Assembly (NCBI RefSeq): GCF_014836985.1
Contig: NZ_JACSPU010000005.1
Coordinates: 281,399 to 345,398 of the forward strand
Direction: 5' to 3'
DNA from: Planococcus wigleyi
GTDB lineage: Bacteria > Bacillota > Bacilli > Bacillales_A > Planococcaceae
DNA length: 64,000 nt
The notes under the pieces were generated by a model that saw nothing but the letters and a program-made list of their open reading frames with translations, made no database searches and had not been told where the DNA came from. The position numbers and the translations under genes were made by a program. The stretch's first letter is position 1; each line of letters starts with the position of its first letter. This document shows, piece by piece, positions 25,295 through 32,762 of this stretch.

Positions 25295-26590
25295 TTATTT
25301 GAGTTGTGCTTCAGCTTGTCCTTGGACATTCTCAAGTACTGTCTTAAGCTCTGTGCCATTCAAATAATCCTGCATTCCTGTTACCAGGATGTCTTCAATG
25401 GCATACGTGTGAAGGCCATAGTTGACGCCTGGAATTTCGTCTGTCCATGAAGACAGGTCAGAAAGAAGTTGCTGTCCGCCGAAGAATTCGTCTTCAACTG
25501 CATAAGCATCGCCTTCAGCTGCCGCGGAGTAAGTTCCAAGAGCGCCGATGTCTTTTACCAGTGTTTGATAAAGATCAACATTCGATCCAAATGTGTTCAG
25601 CATGAAATCAGCTGCCTGTTCTTTGCCATCGACGTTCAAGATGTACCAAGAACTGCCGCCCAAGTTAGAAGCGTTGACTGCGCCTTCCATGTCCAATCGC
25701 GGCATTGGTACGACAGCCCATTTGCCTGATTGATCTGCTGCTTGTTTAATGCTTGGCGTGATCCAGTTTCCTGTTGGAACGCTTGCTACATCGCCGCTGT
25801 TGAAGGCGCCGACAAACTGGCTCCAGTCAGAAACGATTTTTCCGATATCCGCATCCATCATCTTTTTGTATGTTTCAAATGCTTTTTCAAGTGATTCGTT
25901 GCCTGCAAGGTTTGGCGTTGAACCATCTTCATCCACATACCATGAACCATTTGTCTGGATCATCATACGGATTTGTCCCAAATCGTTCGGGTCCAATGTC
26001 AGCATATTTTTGCCCGTTGCTTCTTTTACTTTTTTACCGATTTCGATGTATTCATCCCAAGTAATATTTGTCAGGTCTTCGGGTGTGTAGCCCGCTTCTT
26101 CCAAATAATCTGTGCGTACGTACAATCCAGCAACCCCTGAGTCAAATGGCAATCCGTATTGTTCGCCGTCAAAGCTGGTTGTGGCAATTTTGTAATCCGC
26201 AAAGTCGTTTGAGTTGATGACATCCGTCAATGGATGGAAAGCATCCGGATAGGCCTGAAGGAAACTTTGTGCACGGTAATCTTCGATCAACACAATGTTC
26301 GGCATTCCTTTTGTTGTACCCGAGCTAAGCCCTGTGTTTAATTTTTGAATGATATCGTCTTGCGCATTTTCAATGATGTTCACTTCAAAATCTCCGTCTC
26401 CGCTGTAAGCTTCTTTTGCTTTTTCAAGAGCGGCAATATTGAATGCTGGATCCCAAGCCCAAGCGGTAATGGTGTCTACGCTTGATGAACCTTCTGAACT
26501 GCCGCCGCTTGCTTCTTCATCCCCGGAAGAACAAGCCGCTAAAACTGCCATACCGACAAGCAGCACAAGCATAAGATAAAATTTCTTCAT
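25295..26590 (-). CDS. ABC sugar-binding lipoprotein
   Basis: 431 residues from ATG 26588-26590, eight bases after GGGGGA; the frame extends upstream but without a ribosome site. The N-terminus is MKKFYLMLVLLVGMAVLAAC, a lipoprotein signal peptide with the Cys at residue 20, followed by a Ser/Glu linker. The remainder matches family 1 extracellular solute-binding proteins (YGLPFDSGVAGLYVRTDYLEEAGY, ANYG-type GNWITPSIKQAADQSGKWAVVPMP). It captures an oligosaccharide outside the cell and delivers it to the two permeases. Upstream lies a 10-bp palindrome resembling a CcpA or LacI site. The two-component system encoded next to it is the likely activator. Confidence 0.92.
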   Translation of the reverse strand: MKKFYLMLVLLVGMAVLAACSSGDEEASGGSSEGSSSVDTITAWAWDPAFNIAALEKAKEAYSGDGDFEVNIIENAQDDIIQKLNTGLSSGTTKGMPNIVLIEDYRAQSFLQAYPDAFHPLTDVINSNDFADYKIATTSFDGEQYGLPFDSGVAGLYVRTDYLEEAGYTPEDLTNITWDEYIEIGKKVKEATGKNMLTLDPNDLGQIRMMIQTNGSWYVDEDGSTPNLAGNESLEKAFETYKKMMDADIGKIVSDWSQFVGAFNSGDVASVPTGNWITPSIKQAADQSGKWAVVPMPRLDMEGAVNASNLGGSSWYILNVDGKEQAADFMLNTFGSNVDLYQTLVKDIGALGTYSAAAEGDAYAVEDEFFGGQQLLSDLSSWTDEIPGVNYGLHTYAIEDILVTGMQDYLNGTELKTVLENVQGQAEAQLK

Positions 26591-26608
26591 TGAAAATCCC
26601 CCTTTTTT

Positions 26609-26622
26609 GTAAGCGCTTAACT
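26609..26622. promoter_or_regulatory. cre-like palindrome before the binding-protein gene
   Basis: TGTAAGCGCTTAAC contains the perfect palindrome TAAGCGCTTA and differs from TGWAANCGNTNWCA at the last two positions. It lies about 20 bp upstream of the start codon, in the leader, where CcpA could block elongation. A TATACT -10-like hexamer lies upstream on the minus strand without a good -35, as expected for an activated promoter. Confidence 0.5.
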
Positions 26623-26656
26623 TTGCACCTTGTCTACAGTATAACGACACAAAAAA

Positions 26657-26678
26657 AAAGATTGTTAGCACAATCTTT
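26657..26678 (-). terminator. Terminator of the two-component operon
   Basis: AAAGATTG (26657-26664) pairs with CAATCTTT (26671-26678), followed on the minus strand by nine T residues. It lies between the kinase stop and the binding-protein gene. Confidence 0.85.
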
Positions 26679-26739
26679 AGGTGTTTGTTTGATAATTTTT
26701 AGATATTTCAAACTTTCCGATAATTTAGTTGGACTATTC

Positions 26740-28548
26740 TTAGATGCTGGTAATTTCTTTAGGTTTTGCAGAAATCTGAAGCGGCAATTCGACTTTCACT
26801 TTTGTGCCGTTTCCTATTTCACTGGTGATTTCTACGCCAAATTCTTCTCCATACAGCATCTGGATGCGCTCATGGACATTGCGGATGCCGATGCCGCTGA
26901 ACAAGTGGCGTTTCTCTTTGATGTCTTCTTTGGTATGGTCGCCTTTGATTTCCATGCCATCGCCGTTATCGACGATTTCGCATAACAGGTTGCCTCCTTT
27001 TTCAGAAACCAGGATTTGGACAAAGCCTTCTTTTTGGATGTTGAACGCGTGGAAAAAAGCGTTTTCGATAAACGGTTGAAGAATCAGCTTCGGTAACTGG
27101 TAATCCAGGCAATCGGGCGAAATGAAGAAATTCACTTTGATGCCTTCGCCGTATCTCGCCTGATTGATCAACACGTAATTTTTTAAGTCTTTTATTTCCT
27201 GTTCGACGGTGATGGTTTGGTCGACGTTGCTCAGGGCATTTTGCAATAACGAAATCAAAGCATGGATCATATCCGTCGCTTTTTCCTTTTTGCCCTGCTG
27301 GATCATGAATTTGATGGAAGCCAAAGTATTGTAAAGAAAATGCGGATTGATTTGATGCTGCAGCGCCATCAGTTCCGCAGAACGCTGTTTTTGCTGCGCC
27401 TGGACAACAAGGCCGACATATTCCTGTAATTCATTGAGCATGGAATTAAAAGCATTGGCAATTTTTTTCGCTTCGTAGCCGCCTGTTTCGGCAACCGGCC
27501 GATTGAATTCGTGTTTGGCGCTCGTTGAAATCTGCTTGACCAAACGGCTGATGGAATTCGTTATCCGCCGGGAAATGAGAAACACCACAATCACAGCCAA
27601 CAAGACGATGCCCAAACTGATCAATAGAATTTCTTTGGTGTTGATCAAATTGGCCAATACTGCGTCTTTATCCACCAGATTCACCAAATACATGTCATAG
27701 GTCGGAAGGTATTGCGACATCAGCATGTAATCTGTGCCAGAGATGGTGACATCTTTGAATTCCAATCCTTCATCTTCCACTTTTTCCGCCAATGCCAGAA
27801 GCTCATCAGCTTTGTCACCGATCATTTCTTCTTTATTGCTGGAAACGATCTGCCCTGCCCGGTTGACCAGCAACACTTCGTTTTCCGTACTGGTATACCC
27901 TTCATACAGCCCTTTCCATTGCTCTTCGAGAATCGGAAAATACAGCACGCCATAAATTTCGCCGGTCGACCGTTCCATGAGTGCTTTTGTGGCCACAATC
28001 ATCGGTTTGTCATTAAACGACGTAGAAGGCATAAATTGATAAAGCAGCGTATTGGGCCGGTTGATGGTGTACTTCGTTATGGGATGGTTTCGCAGTACGT
28101 CCCAAGACACCGGCCAATTGGAATAATTCATATTGTACAGGCGTTCGTTGTTGCCGAGCACAATCATATTGGTGTCGTAGGACTCGACCGTCGGATAAAT
28201 GCGTTCAATCTGCCGGCTGATGTCGTGATAGGATTTCGACGTTTCGATGGCGCTTGTGTTTTCCTGCGTCAATACCTTTTTGATGGTGCCGTTGTTCTGG
28301 ACTTCATTCGTGGCATTGACGATGGCAAAACTATAATCTTCGAATCTGATCTCGATCTGTTCCAGGGCTTTCGTGTTTGAAATGCTGAAAGTCTCCATGA
28401 ACAAATCGGAAGACATCCGGATCGAGCTGAAGGTGATCAATAAAGATACGGCCACAATACTGAGCATCATAATCAGAAACATTTTGATGAACAGGCTGTT
28501 ATTTCGTAAGATGAGAAAGGCCTTTTTCTTCATTTTCATGTCGGACAC
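26740..28548 (-). CDS. Sensor histidine kinase (YesM type)
   Basis: 602 residues starting at a GTG just after AAAGGAG. Two membrane helices (about 19-41 and 300-322) enclose an extracytoplasmic sensor of about 260 residues. Then come a HAMP linker (SRRITNSISRLVKQI), the His_kinase domain with the phosphorylated His in LQHQINPHFLYNTL, and an ATPase domain with FIENAFFHAF (N box) and VDNGDGM (G1). This is the YesM/LytS-like architecture that pairs with AraC-type response regulators to control carbohydrate genes in Bacillales. Its start overlaps the end of the regulator gene by 50 bases. The neighbouring ABC and galactosidase genes are the probable targets. Confidence 0.93.
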   Translation of the reverse strand: MSDMKMKKKAFLILRNNSLFIKMFLIMMLSIVAVSLLITFSSIRMSSDLFMETFSISNTKALEQIEIRFEDYSFAIVNATNEVQNNGTIKKVLTQENTSAIETSKSYHDISRQIERIYPTVESYDTNMIVLGNNERLYNMNYSNWPVSWDVLRNHPITKYTINRPNTLLYQFMPSTSFNDKPMIVATKALMERSTGEIYGVLYFPILEEQWKGLYEGYTSTENEVLLVNRAGQIVSSNKEEMIGDKADELLALAEKVEDEGLEFKDVTISGTDYMLMSQYLPTYDMYLVNLVDKDAVLANLINTKEILLISLGIVLLAVIVVFLISRRITNSISRLVKQISTSAKHEFNRPVAETGGYEAKKIANAFNSMLNELQEYVGLVVQAQQKQRSAELMALQHQINPHFLYNTLASIKFMIQQGKKEKATDMIHALISLLQNALSNVDQTITVEQEIKDLKNYVLINQARYGEGIKVNFFISPDCLDYQLPKLILQPFIENAFFHAFNIQKEGFVQILVSEKGGNLLCEIVDNGDGMEIKGDHTKEDIKEKRHLFSGIGIRNVHERIQMLYGEEFGVEITSEIGNGTKVKVELPLQISAKPKEITSI

Positions 28549-30049
28549 GGAACTCCTTTCGGTAACTGCCTGGCGACGTTCCGGTTATGCGTTTGAACAC
28601 TTTGCAAAAATAGCTGTGATCCGAATAGCCGACCATTCCGCTGATGTTCGAAATGGTGACTGTACTGTTTTCCAAGAGGTCCATGGACTTCTTGATCCGC
28701 ACCCGGTTCAAGTATTCGCTGAACCCTTCTTTGTGGTGCGCACTGAAATAAGAAGACAGATACGATGCATTGAAATGAAAATGGCTGGCAATTTCAGACA
28801 GACGGAGCGGCTCGGTATAATGCTGTTCAATATACGCCAGGATTTTATCGATGTTGTTGGCCTGCTCACCTGCTTTATTAAGCGACAGGATGTTGGTCCG
28901 CACTTCTTCCAGGAATGCGTTGAACTGCGCCAGCGCTTCATGAACATGTTCCGCTTCGTTGATCGCCGAGAAATAACCGTATTTCTTTTGCTCGATTTCC
29001 TTGTTGTCGTATTTCATGGCATCCAGTAATACAATGATGTTGAAAACGATATTCCCTAAAAATGATTTGAATTCAAAGCTGTCGTTGTTGTATCGGCCCG
29101 CCAAATCCGCCACATGATTTTCAAGATACGAAAAAGCCGTATTGAACAGGCGGTCTTTGAACATCTCAATAAAATGATTCAAGTCAAAATTGGCTTGTTT
29201 TTCATTTTCTTTCGGCAAGTTGTCGTAGACGAATACATTCTGTTCCGGCAGATAAAATAAATACTTCTTCATCTTCACGAAGCCTTCGTCGTGGACCTTT
29301 TTGATGTCATCGATTTTATCGAACGGTTCGAACACCATCCACGTGGCAAGCGGCGTTTCGGCCGCATGGCTTTCGATGGCTCCTTTAATGGCTTCCAGCT
29401 GATTTGGATTGAAATTCAGCAAAAGCATCGATTCCGAATCGCTGGCAGCAAACGAATAAACGGCAAGCTCTTCAAGCGGCGTCCGGTTGAACACGGCTTT
29501 CAGCTGAGCCGAATCCAGGTTGTTTCCGTGTATGCGCACCAAAACAAACCGGCTGTTAGGAAAGACCGCCCCATCCGCTGACGAGTCATAGCCGAGCAGC
29601 ATATTTTCCAGCATTTCCTCTGTGGAACGCTTCGGCTTTTCCAGCGAATCAGCATCCTGTAAATCCGGAATTCTGTTGACGATCTGCTTTAAGATCCGCA
29701 ATAATTCGGCGCCGTTCAACTTCGGCTTCAAGATATAATCGGCGACTCCGTTCTGGAAAGTCGAGCGTACGTAATCGAAGTTTTCAAAACTGCTCAACAC
29801 AATGATTTCAAGATGAGGAAATGCTTTCTTGGCTTCTCTGACCAAATCGATGCCGTCCATAATCGGCATGACGATATCCGTCACGACAATATGCGGAGAA
29901 AATTCCCCGATCATTTGCATCGCTTCTTTGCCATTCGACGCTTCCCCAACAATCTGAAACCCTTCCTGTTCCCAATCAATATAATTGATGATCCCTTGCC
30001 TGATCAGCATCTCGTCATCGACAATCAACACTTTGCACATTTCCCCCAT
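28499..30049 (-). CDS. AraC-type response regulator (YesN type)
   Basis: 516 residues. The start ATG lies seven bases after AAGGGGG. The receiver domain covers about 1-125, with the acidic pocket IVDDE, the phosphoacceptor Asp in VVTDIVMPIMDG near residue 57, and the conserved Lys in ILKPKLNG. A poorly conserved middle region of about 270 residues follows. Two AraC helix-turn-helix motifs form the C-terminus (LSEIASHFHFNASYLSSYFS and VTISNISGMVGYSDHSYFCK). It is the partner of the YesM-type kinase and the probable activator of the ABC importer and galactosidase genes downstream. The last 50 bases overlap the kinase gene. Confidence 0.93.
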   Translation of the reverse strand: MGEMCKVLIVDDEMLIRQGIINYIDWEQEGFQIVGEASNGKEAMQMIGEFSPHIVVTDIVMPIMDGIDLVREAKKAFPHLEIIVLSSFENFDYVRSTFQNGVADYILKPKLNGAELLRILKQIVNRIPDLQDADSLEKPKRSTEEMLENMLLGYDSSADGAVFPNSRFVLVRIHGNNLDSAQLKAVFNRTPLEELAVYSFAASDSESMLLLNFNPNQLEAIKGAIESHAAETPLATWMVFEPFDKIDDIKKVHDEGFVKMKKYLFYLPEQNVFVYDNLPKENEKQANFDLNHFIEMFKDRLFNTAFSYLENHVADLAGRYNNDSFEFKSFLGNIVFNIIVLLDAMKYDNKEIEQKKYGYFSAINEAEHVHEALAQFNAFLEEVRTNILSLNKAGEQANNIDKILAYIEQHYTEPLRLSEIASHFHFNASYLSSYFSAHHKEGFSEYLNRVRIKKSMDLLENSTVTISNISGMVGYSDHSYFCKVFKRITGTSPGSYRKEFRVRHENEEKGLSHLTK

Positions 30050-30284
30050 GAATATACCCCCTTAAAATGTAACCCATAAGAAAAAAACTGGACCTGAATA
30101 GCCTCTTCATTCGGCACCTGCTTCTATTTCTCTTGTGCCAATCTACAGACATAGTACCACTTTTTATTGATCAGCGACAAAAAACCTCCTTTCAGGCGCT
30201 AATCTTCTGCTTGAAGGAGTATCTGGAATCTTTTTGAAACGTTTCTTCGCTCCTGCCGTATAACAGGTACGAGGAGGTGCGTGT

Positions 30285-30446
30285 ATGATGAATGAATTTT
30301 TCTTCCTGATTCCGATAGTGACCATTCTTTTTTATTTAGTGGTATTCGGCTTTGTGATTTATGCCGTGGTCACCGGCCTGAGATTGGCGAAAGAGCGCAA
30401 CGAGCAGTTGAAAGCGATTGCTGAAGAATTGAAGCGGAGACCGTAG
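30285..30446 (+). CDS. Small single-span membrane protein
   Basis: 53 residues, start ATG 30285 with GAGGAGG about seven bases upstream. Residues about 5-32 form one membrane helix (FFLIPIVTILFYLVVFGFVI). The remainder is a charged cytoplasmic tail, LRLAKERNEQLKAIAEEL, which looks like a short coiled coil or amphipathic helix. I do not recognise the family. It is divergent from the two-component operon and 22 bp before another small plus-strand gene, so the two are likely co-transcribed. Confidence 0.7.
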   Translation: MMNEFFFLIPIVTILFYLVVFGFVIYAVVTGLRLAKERNEQLKAIAEELKRRP

Positions 30447-30468
30447 TTCTCGAGAGGGGTTGGAAGAT

Positions 30469-30711
30469 GTGGGATTGATCCGGTGGCTGTTTTTTGAAAA
30501 GAAGCATTTGGCTTATACGGTTTTTGGCGATGATATGTACTATAAAGCAGCTGGCAAGCTCACCGCTCACGGTGTCGCTTACGATGCAGTATTGAAAGTG
30601 AATGCCAATGCCACTCCCCCCGTTTTCAACAATGCGGCAAATTCGGCGCAATATGATTTTTATGTAGCGAAAGAGCAGAAGCACCGCGCACAGCAGGCGC
30701 TTCACAGTTAG
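30469..30711 (+). CDS. Small protein of unknown function
   Basis: 80 residues from GTG 30469, nine bases after GAGAGGGG; TTG 30460 sits directly against that ribosome site and is less likely. The sequence is WLFFEKKHLAYTVFGDDMYY, then a glycine-containing segment AHGVAYDAVLKVN, and a C-terminal YDFYVAKEQKHRAQQAL. The spacing (two beta strands, helix, strand, YxFYVxKE, helix) resembles small signal-transducing-like domains of the DUF2007 kind, but the similarity is too loose to assign. It follows the 53-residue membrane protein and ends before a strong terminator. Confidence 0.65.
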   Translation: MGLIRWLFFEKKHLAYTVFGDDMYYKAAGKLTAHGVAYDAVLKVNANATPPVFNNAANSAQYDFYVAKEQKHRAQQALHS

Positions 30712-30852
30712 ATCTCAGTATTTGCTGCTTACCAAAAACTACAGACCCGATTGGCTGCAATTCAAGTGCGACGCGACGCTATTTGCTTTTTAAACAGATT
30801 GGAGCTGCGCGGGAAAGGCCTATGGCAGAGAAGAATTGTTGTAAAAACCTAA

Positions 30853-30889
30853 AAAACGCTTCAGGCATGGTGAGTGCCTGAAGCGTTTT
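30853..30889 (+). terminator. Strong terminator of the 30285-30711 unit
   Basis: AAAACGCTTCAGGCA (30853-30867) pairs perfectly with TGCCTGAAGCGTTTT (30875-30889). T-rich sequence follows. It lies 140 bp after the last stop codon; the intervening sequence has no recognisable gene. Confidence 0.8.
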
Positions 30890-30897
30890 CGTCTTTT

Positions 30898-31036
30898 ATT
30901 CCGCAAATGAGCGATTCTGCAAACAACATATGGGATTCCGCAAGCAATGTCGCATATTCCGCAAACAACCTCATGCATTCTGCAAACTACGCCGCCGATT
31001 CTGCAAACAAACTCCACGATTTCGCAAGCAACCGCT
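30898..31036. repeat. 21-bp array with ATTCYGCAAAC core (family 2)
   Basis: Six units start at 30914, 30935, 30956, 30977, 30998 and 31019, each exactly 21 bp apart. Each begins ATTCTGCAAAC, ATTCCGCAAAC or a one-base variant, followed by a variable second half. A further ATTCCGCAAA at 30898 is 16 bp before the first. The array fills the space between the terminator at 30889 and the stop of the next gene at 31037. The same unit, at the same spacing, recurs at 34797-34858. Confidence 0.85.
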
Positions 31037-31525
31037 TTAAGACGGCAGCTTCCCTGCTTTAATTAACCACCAGATGGTGAAAATTATCATAAAGATGCCG
31101 GTTCCAAGGAAAACCCTCGAAAACAATTCCAATCCGGCGGTCGGCGAGGCCATCAACGCCCCGCTGAGTACCAGCAGCGCGATTGCACATAGTAAGAGAA
31201 ACACGCTTAAAGTCGCCTTCTTTCTTCTGAATATCCAGAAAGACAGTTGCAGAAACAAAATCATGCCGGAAACGAACATGACGAGCGGAAACAACGGCTC
31301 GAATTTTGCGGCGTAGACGAGGTAGTCGATGGCCAGGATATCATCTGCCGAGCCCACTCCTCCACCCAACCAATTGGTGAACACTGCAGAGTACGGCCAC
31401 TCCCAGGAAATATCATCAAGCTGGCTTCCTTCATAGAGGCTGATGAATGTGGCAGCGGCGAAAAAGGTCAAGGCGCCGAAGAACAGGACAGCTTGCTTTG
31501 ATTTCCTTGCGTTTTCATTCTCCAT
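31037..31525 (-). CDS. Four-helix membrane protein (YjdJ/DUF4306-like)
   Basis: 162 residues with four predicted membrane helices (about 12-30, 75-95, 103-123 and 132-155). The extracytoplasmic loop EGSQLDDISWEWPYSAVFTNW resembles the conserved loop of YjdJ-type DUF4306 proteins (EGS, EWxYSxxFT). The identification is from memory and is moderate. The function is unknown. It is a single minus-strand gene: a 21-bp array begins right after its stop, and the divergent or upstream neighbour is separated by a terminator. Confidence 0.72.
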   Translation of the reverse strand: MENENARKSKQAVLFFGALTFFAAATFISLYEGSQLDDISWEWPYSAVFTNWLGGGVGSADDILAIDYLVYAAKFEPLFPLVMFVSGMILFLQLSFWIFRRKKATLSVFLLLCAIALLVLSGALMASPTAGLELFSRVFLGTGIFMIIFTIWWLIKAGKLPS

Positions 31526-31592
31526 TTAACCTCTCCTTACCCAGCTTCTTTTCCAACCATTATATCAATAATTTTCCAAGTCGCATAAAAAA

Positions 31593-31620
31593 AGAAGAGA
31601 AACCCGAAGGCCTCTCTTCT
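31593..31620 (-). terminator. Terminator of the CNNM operon
   Basis: AGAAGAG (31593-31599) pairs with CTCTTCT (31614-31620), followed on the minus strand by TTTTTTTATGC. It lies just after the stop at 31628. Confidence 0.75.
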
Positions 31621-31627
31621 GATCCAA

Positions 31628-32683
31628 TTAAGTGGGTTTCACTTCGTACGAGTCGTCGCTGATTTCTCCGACGATTTCTTCCAGGATGTCTTCCATCGTG
31701 ACAAGGCCGGAAATGACGCCGTCTTTTGTGGTGACGACCGCCATATGCGTCCGGCTTTGCTGCATTTTTGTCAGGACTTTCTGGATCGGCGTGGTTTCTG
31801 TAAAGCTTGTCATTTCATGGATGAACGATTCGGGTTCTTGAATCCGTCCCGCCGCCATGCTCGTCAATATTTCTTTGGTGTTGATGAAGCCGATCAATTG
31901 GTCTTTATTGCCGGCATCGGTGACCGGATAGCGTGTGTACTCGTGGCCATCGATGACATTGAACAGACCATCACGGGTCAAATTGCCGTCGATCGTGACC
32001 ATTTTCTCCCGGGGGATCATGATGTTCCGGACAATGCGGTCATCGAAAGCGAAGATGTTTTTCAGGTAAGTCAATTCGGTTTGATTGATCTCACCGCTCT
32101 GATAGCTTTCAGCCATAATCAGTTTTAGTTCTTCTTCGGAATGGGCTTCTTCGTGGCCGGCTGGCTCTACTTTAAATAAACGCAGCAACAGGCGCGCCGA
32201 ACCATTCATCAGCCAAATGAATGGGCTCATGATTTTTCCGAACCAGTAAAGCGACGGTGCCAAGAGCAAGGTCATCTTTTCAGCGAATTGGATGGCCAAG
32301 GTTTTAGGCGCCAATTCTCCGATAACCACGTGCAGGAACGTTACGATACTCAATGCAATCGCATAGGAAAGAACTGTCGATAACGCTGCCGGAACCTCAA
32401 AGGCTACAAATAGCGGGTGCAGCATGCGTTCCACTGTCGGCTCCCCTAATGCACCAAGCGCCAAAGCGGTTACGGTGATTCCGAGCTGACAGGCGGACAG
32501 GTAGTAGTCCAGGTTATTGGCTACTTCTTTTGCCCGTACAGCTTTTTTATTGCCTTCTGATATCAATTGGTCGATCCGTGACATCCGCACTTTCAAGATG
32601 GCGAATTCGGCACCCACGAAAAATGCGGTTGCAATGATCAGCAACGCCACAAGTATCAAGTTAATTACTATTTGTCCATCCAA
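31628..32683 (-). CDS. CNNM/CorC-family membrane protein, lacking the C-terminal CorC domain
   Basis: 351 residues if started at TTG 32681-32683, seven bases after GAGGG. This matches the paralogue's start; an upstream ATG (32716) is the alternative. The DUF21/CNNM membrane domain (about 1-190, with SACQLGITVTALALGALGEPTVE and LHVVIGELAPKTLAIQFAEK) and a pair of CBS domains (about 200-340) are present. The protein ends at EEIVGEISDD, where its neighbour continues for another 85 residues with the CorC_HlyC domain. Family members are linked to magnesium or other cation efflux. The pair probably arose by tandem duplication, and this copy has lost or never had the last domain. Confidence 0.85.
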   Translation of the reverse strand: MDGQIVINLILVALLIIATAFFVGAEFAILKVRMSRIDQLISEGNKKAVRAKEVANNLDYYLSACQLGITVTALALGALGEPTVERMLHPLFVAFEVPAALSTVLSYAIALSIVTFLHVVIGELAPKTLAIQFAEKMTLLLAPSLYWFGKIMSPFIWLMNGSARLLLRLFKVEPAGHEEAHSEEELKLIMAESYQSGEINQTELTYLKNIFAFDDRIVRNIMIPREKMVTIDGNLTRDGLFNVIDGHEYTRYPVTDAGNKDQLIGFINTKEILTSMAAGRIQEPESFIHEMTSFTETTPIQKVLTKMQQSRTHMAVVTTKDGVISGLVTMEDILEEIVGEISDDSYEVKPT

Positions 32684-32714
32684 GTTGTATCCCTCGATTG
32701 AGGGATTCACCTCC
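32684..32714 (-). promoter_or_regulatory. Leader hairpin after an extended Shine-Dalgarno (first CNNM gene)
   Basis: On the minus strand, GGAGGTGAA is followed by TCCCTC-AATC-GAGGGA, a perfect 6-bp hairpin, and then the TTG start. The second arm contains the ribosome site GAGGG. The paralogue at 34070 has the same layout. Control of translation by this hairpin is inferred. Confidence 0.4.
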
Positions 32715-32762
32715 ATATATTTTGTAGGTTCTACTGGCTATTTCACGGTCCAGTTTATTCGA

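Noticed and set aside
30874..31062. Open frame with DSANN repeats
   Set aside because: Translation of the 21-bp family-2 array; no ribosome site, and it crosses the end of the gene on the other strand.
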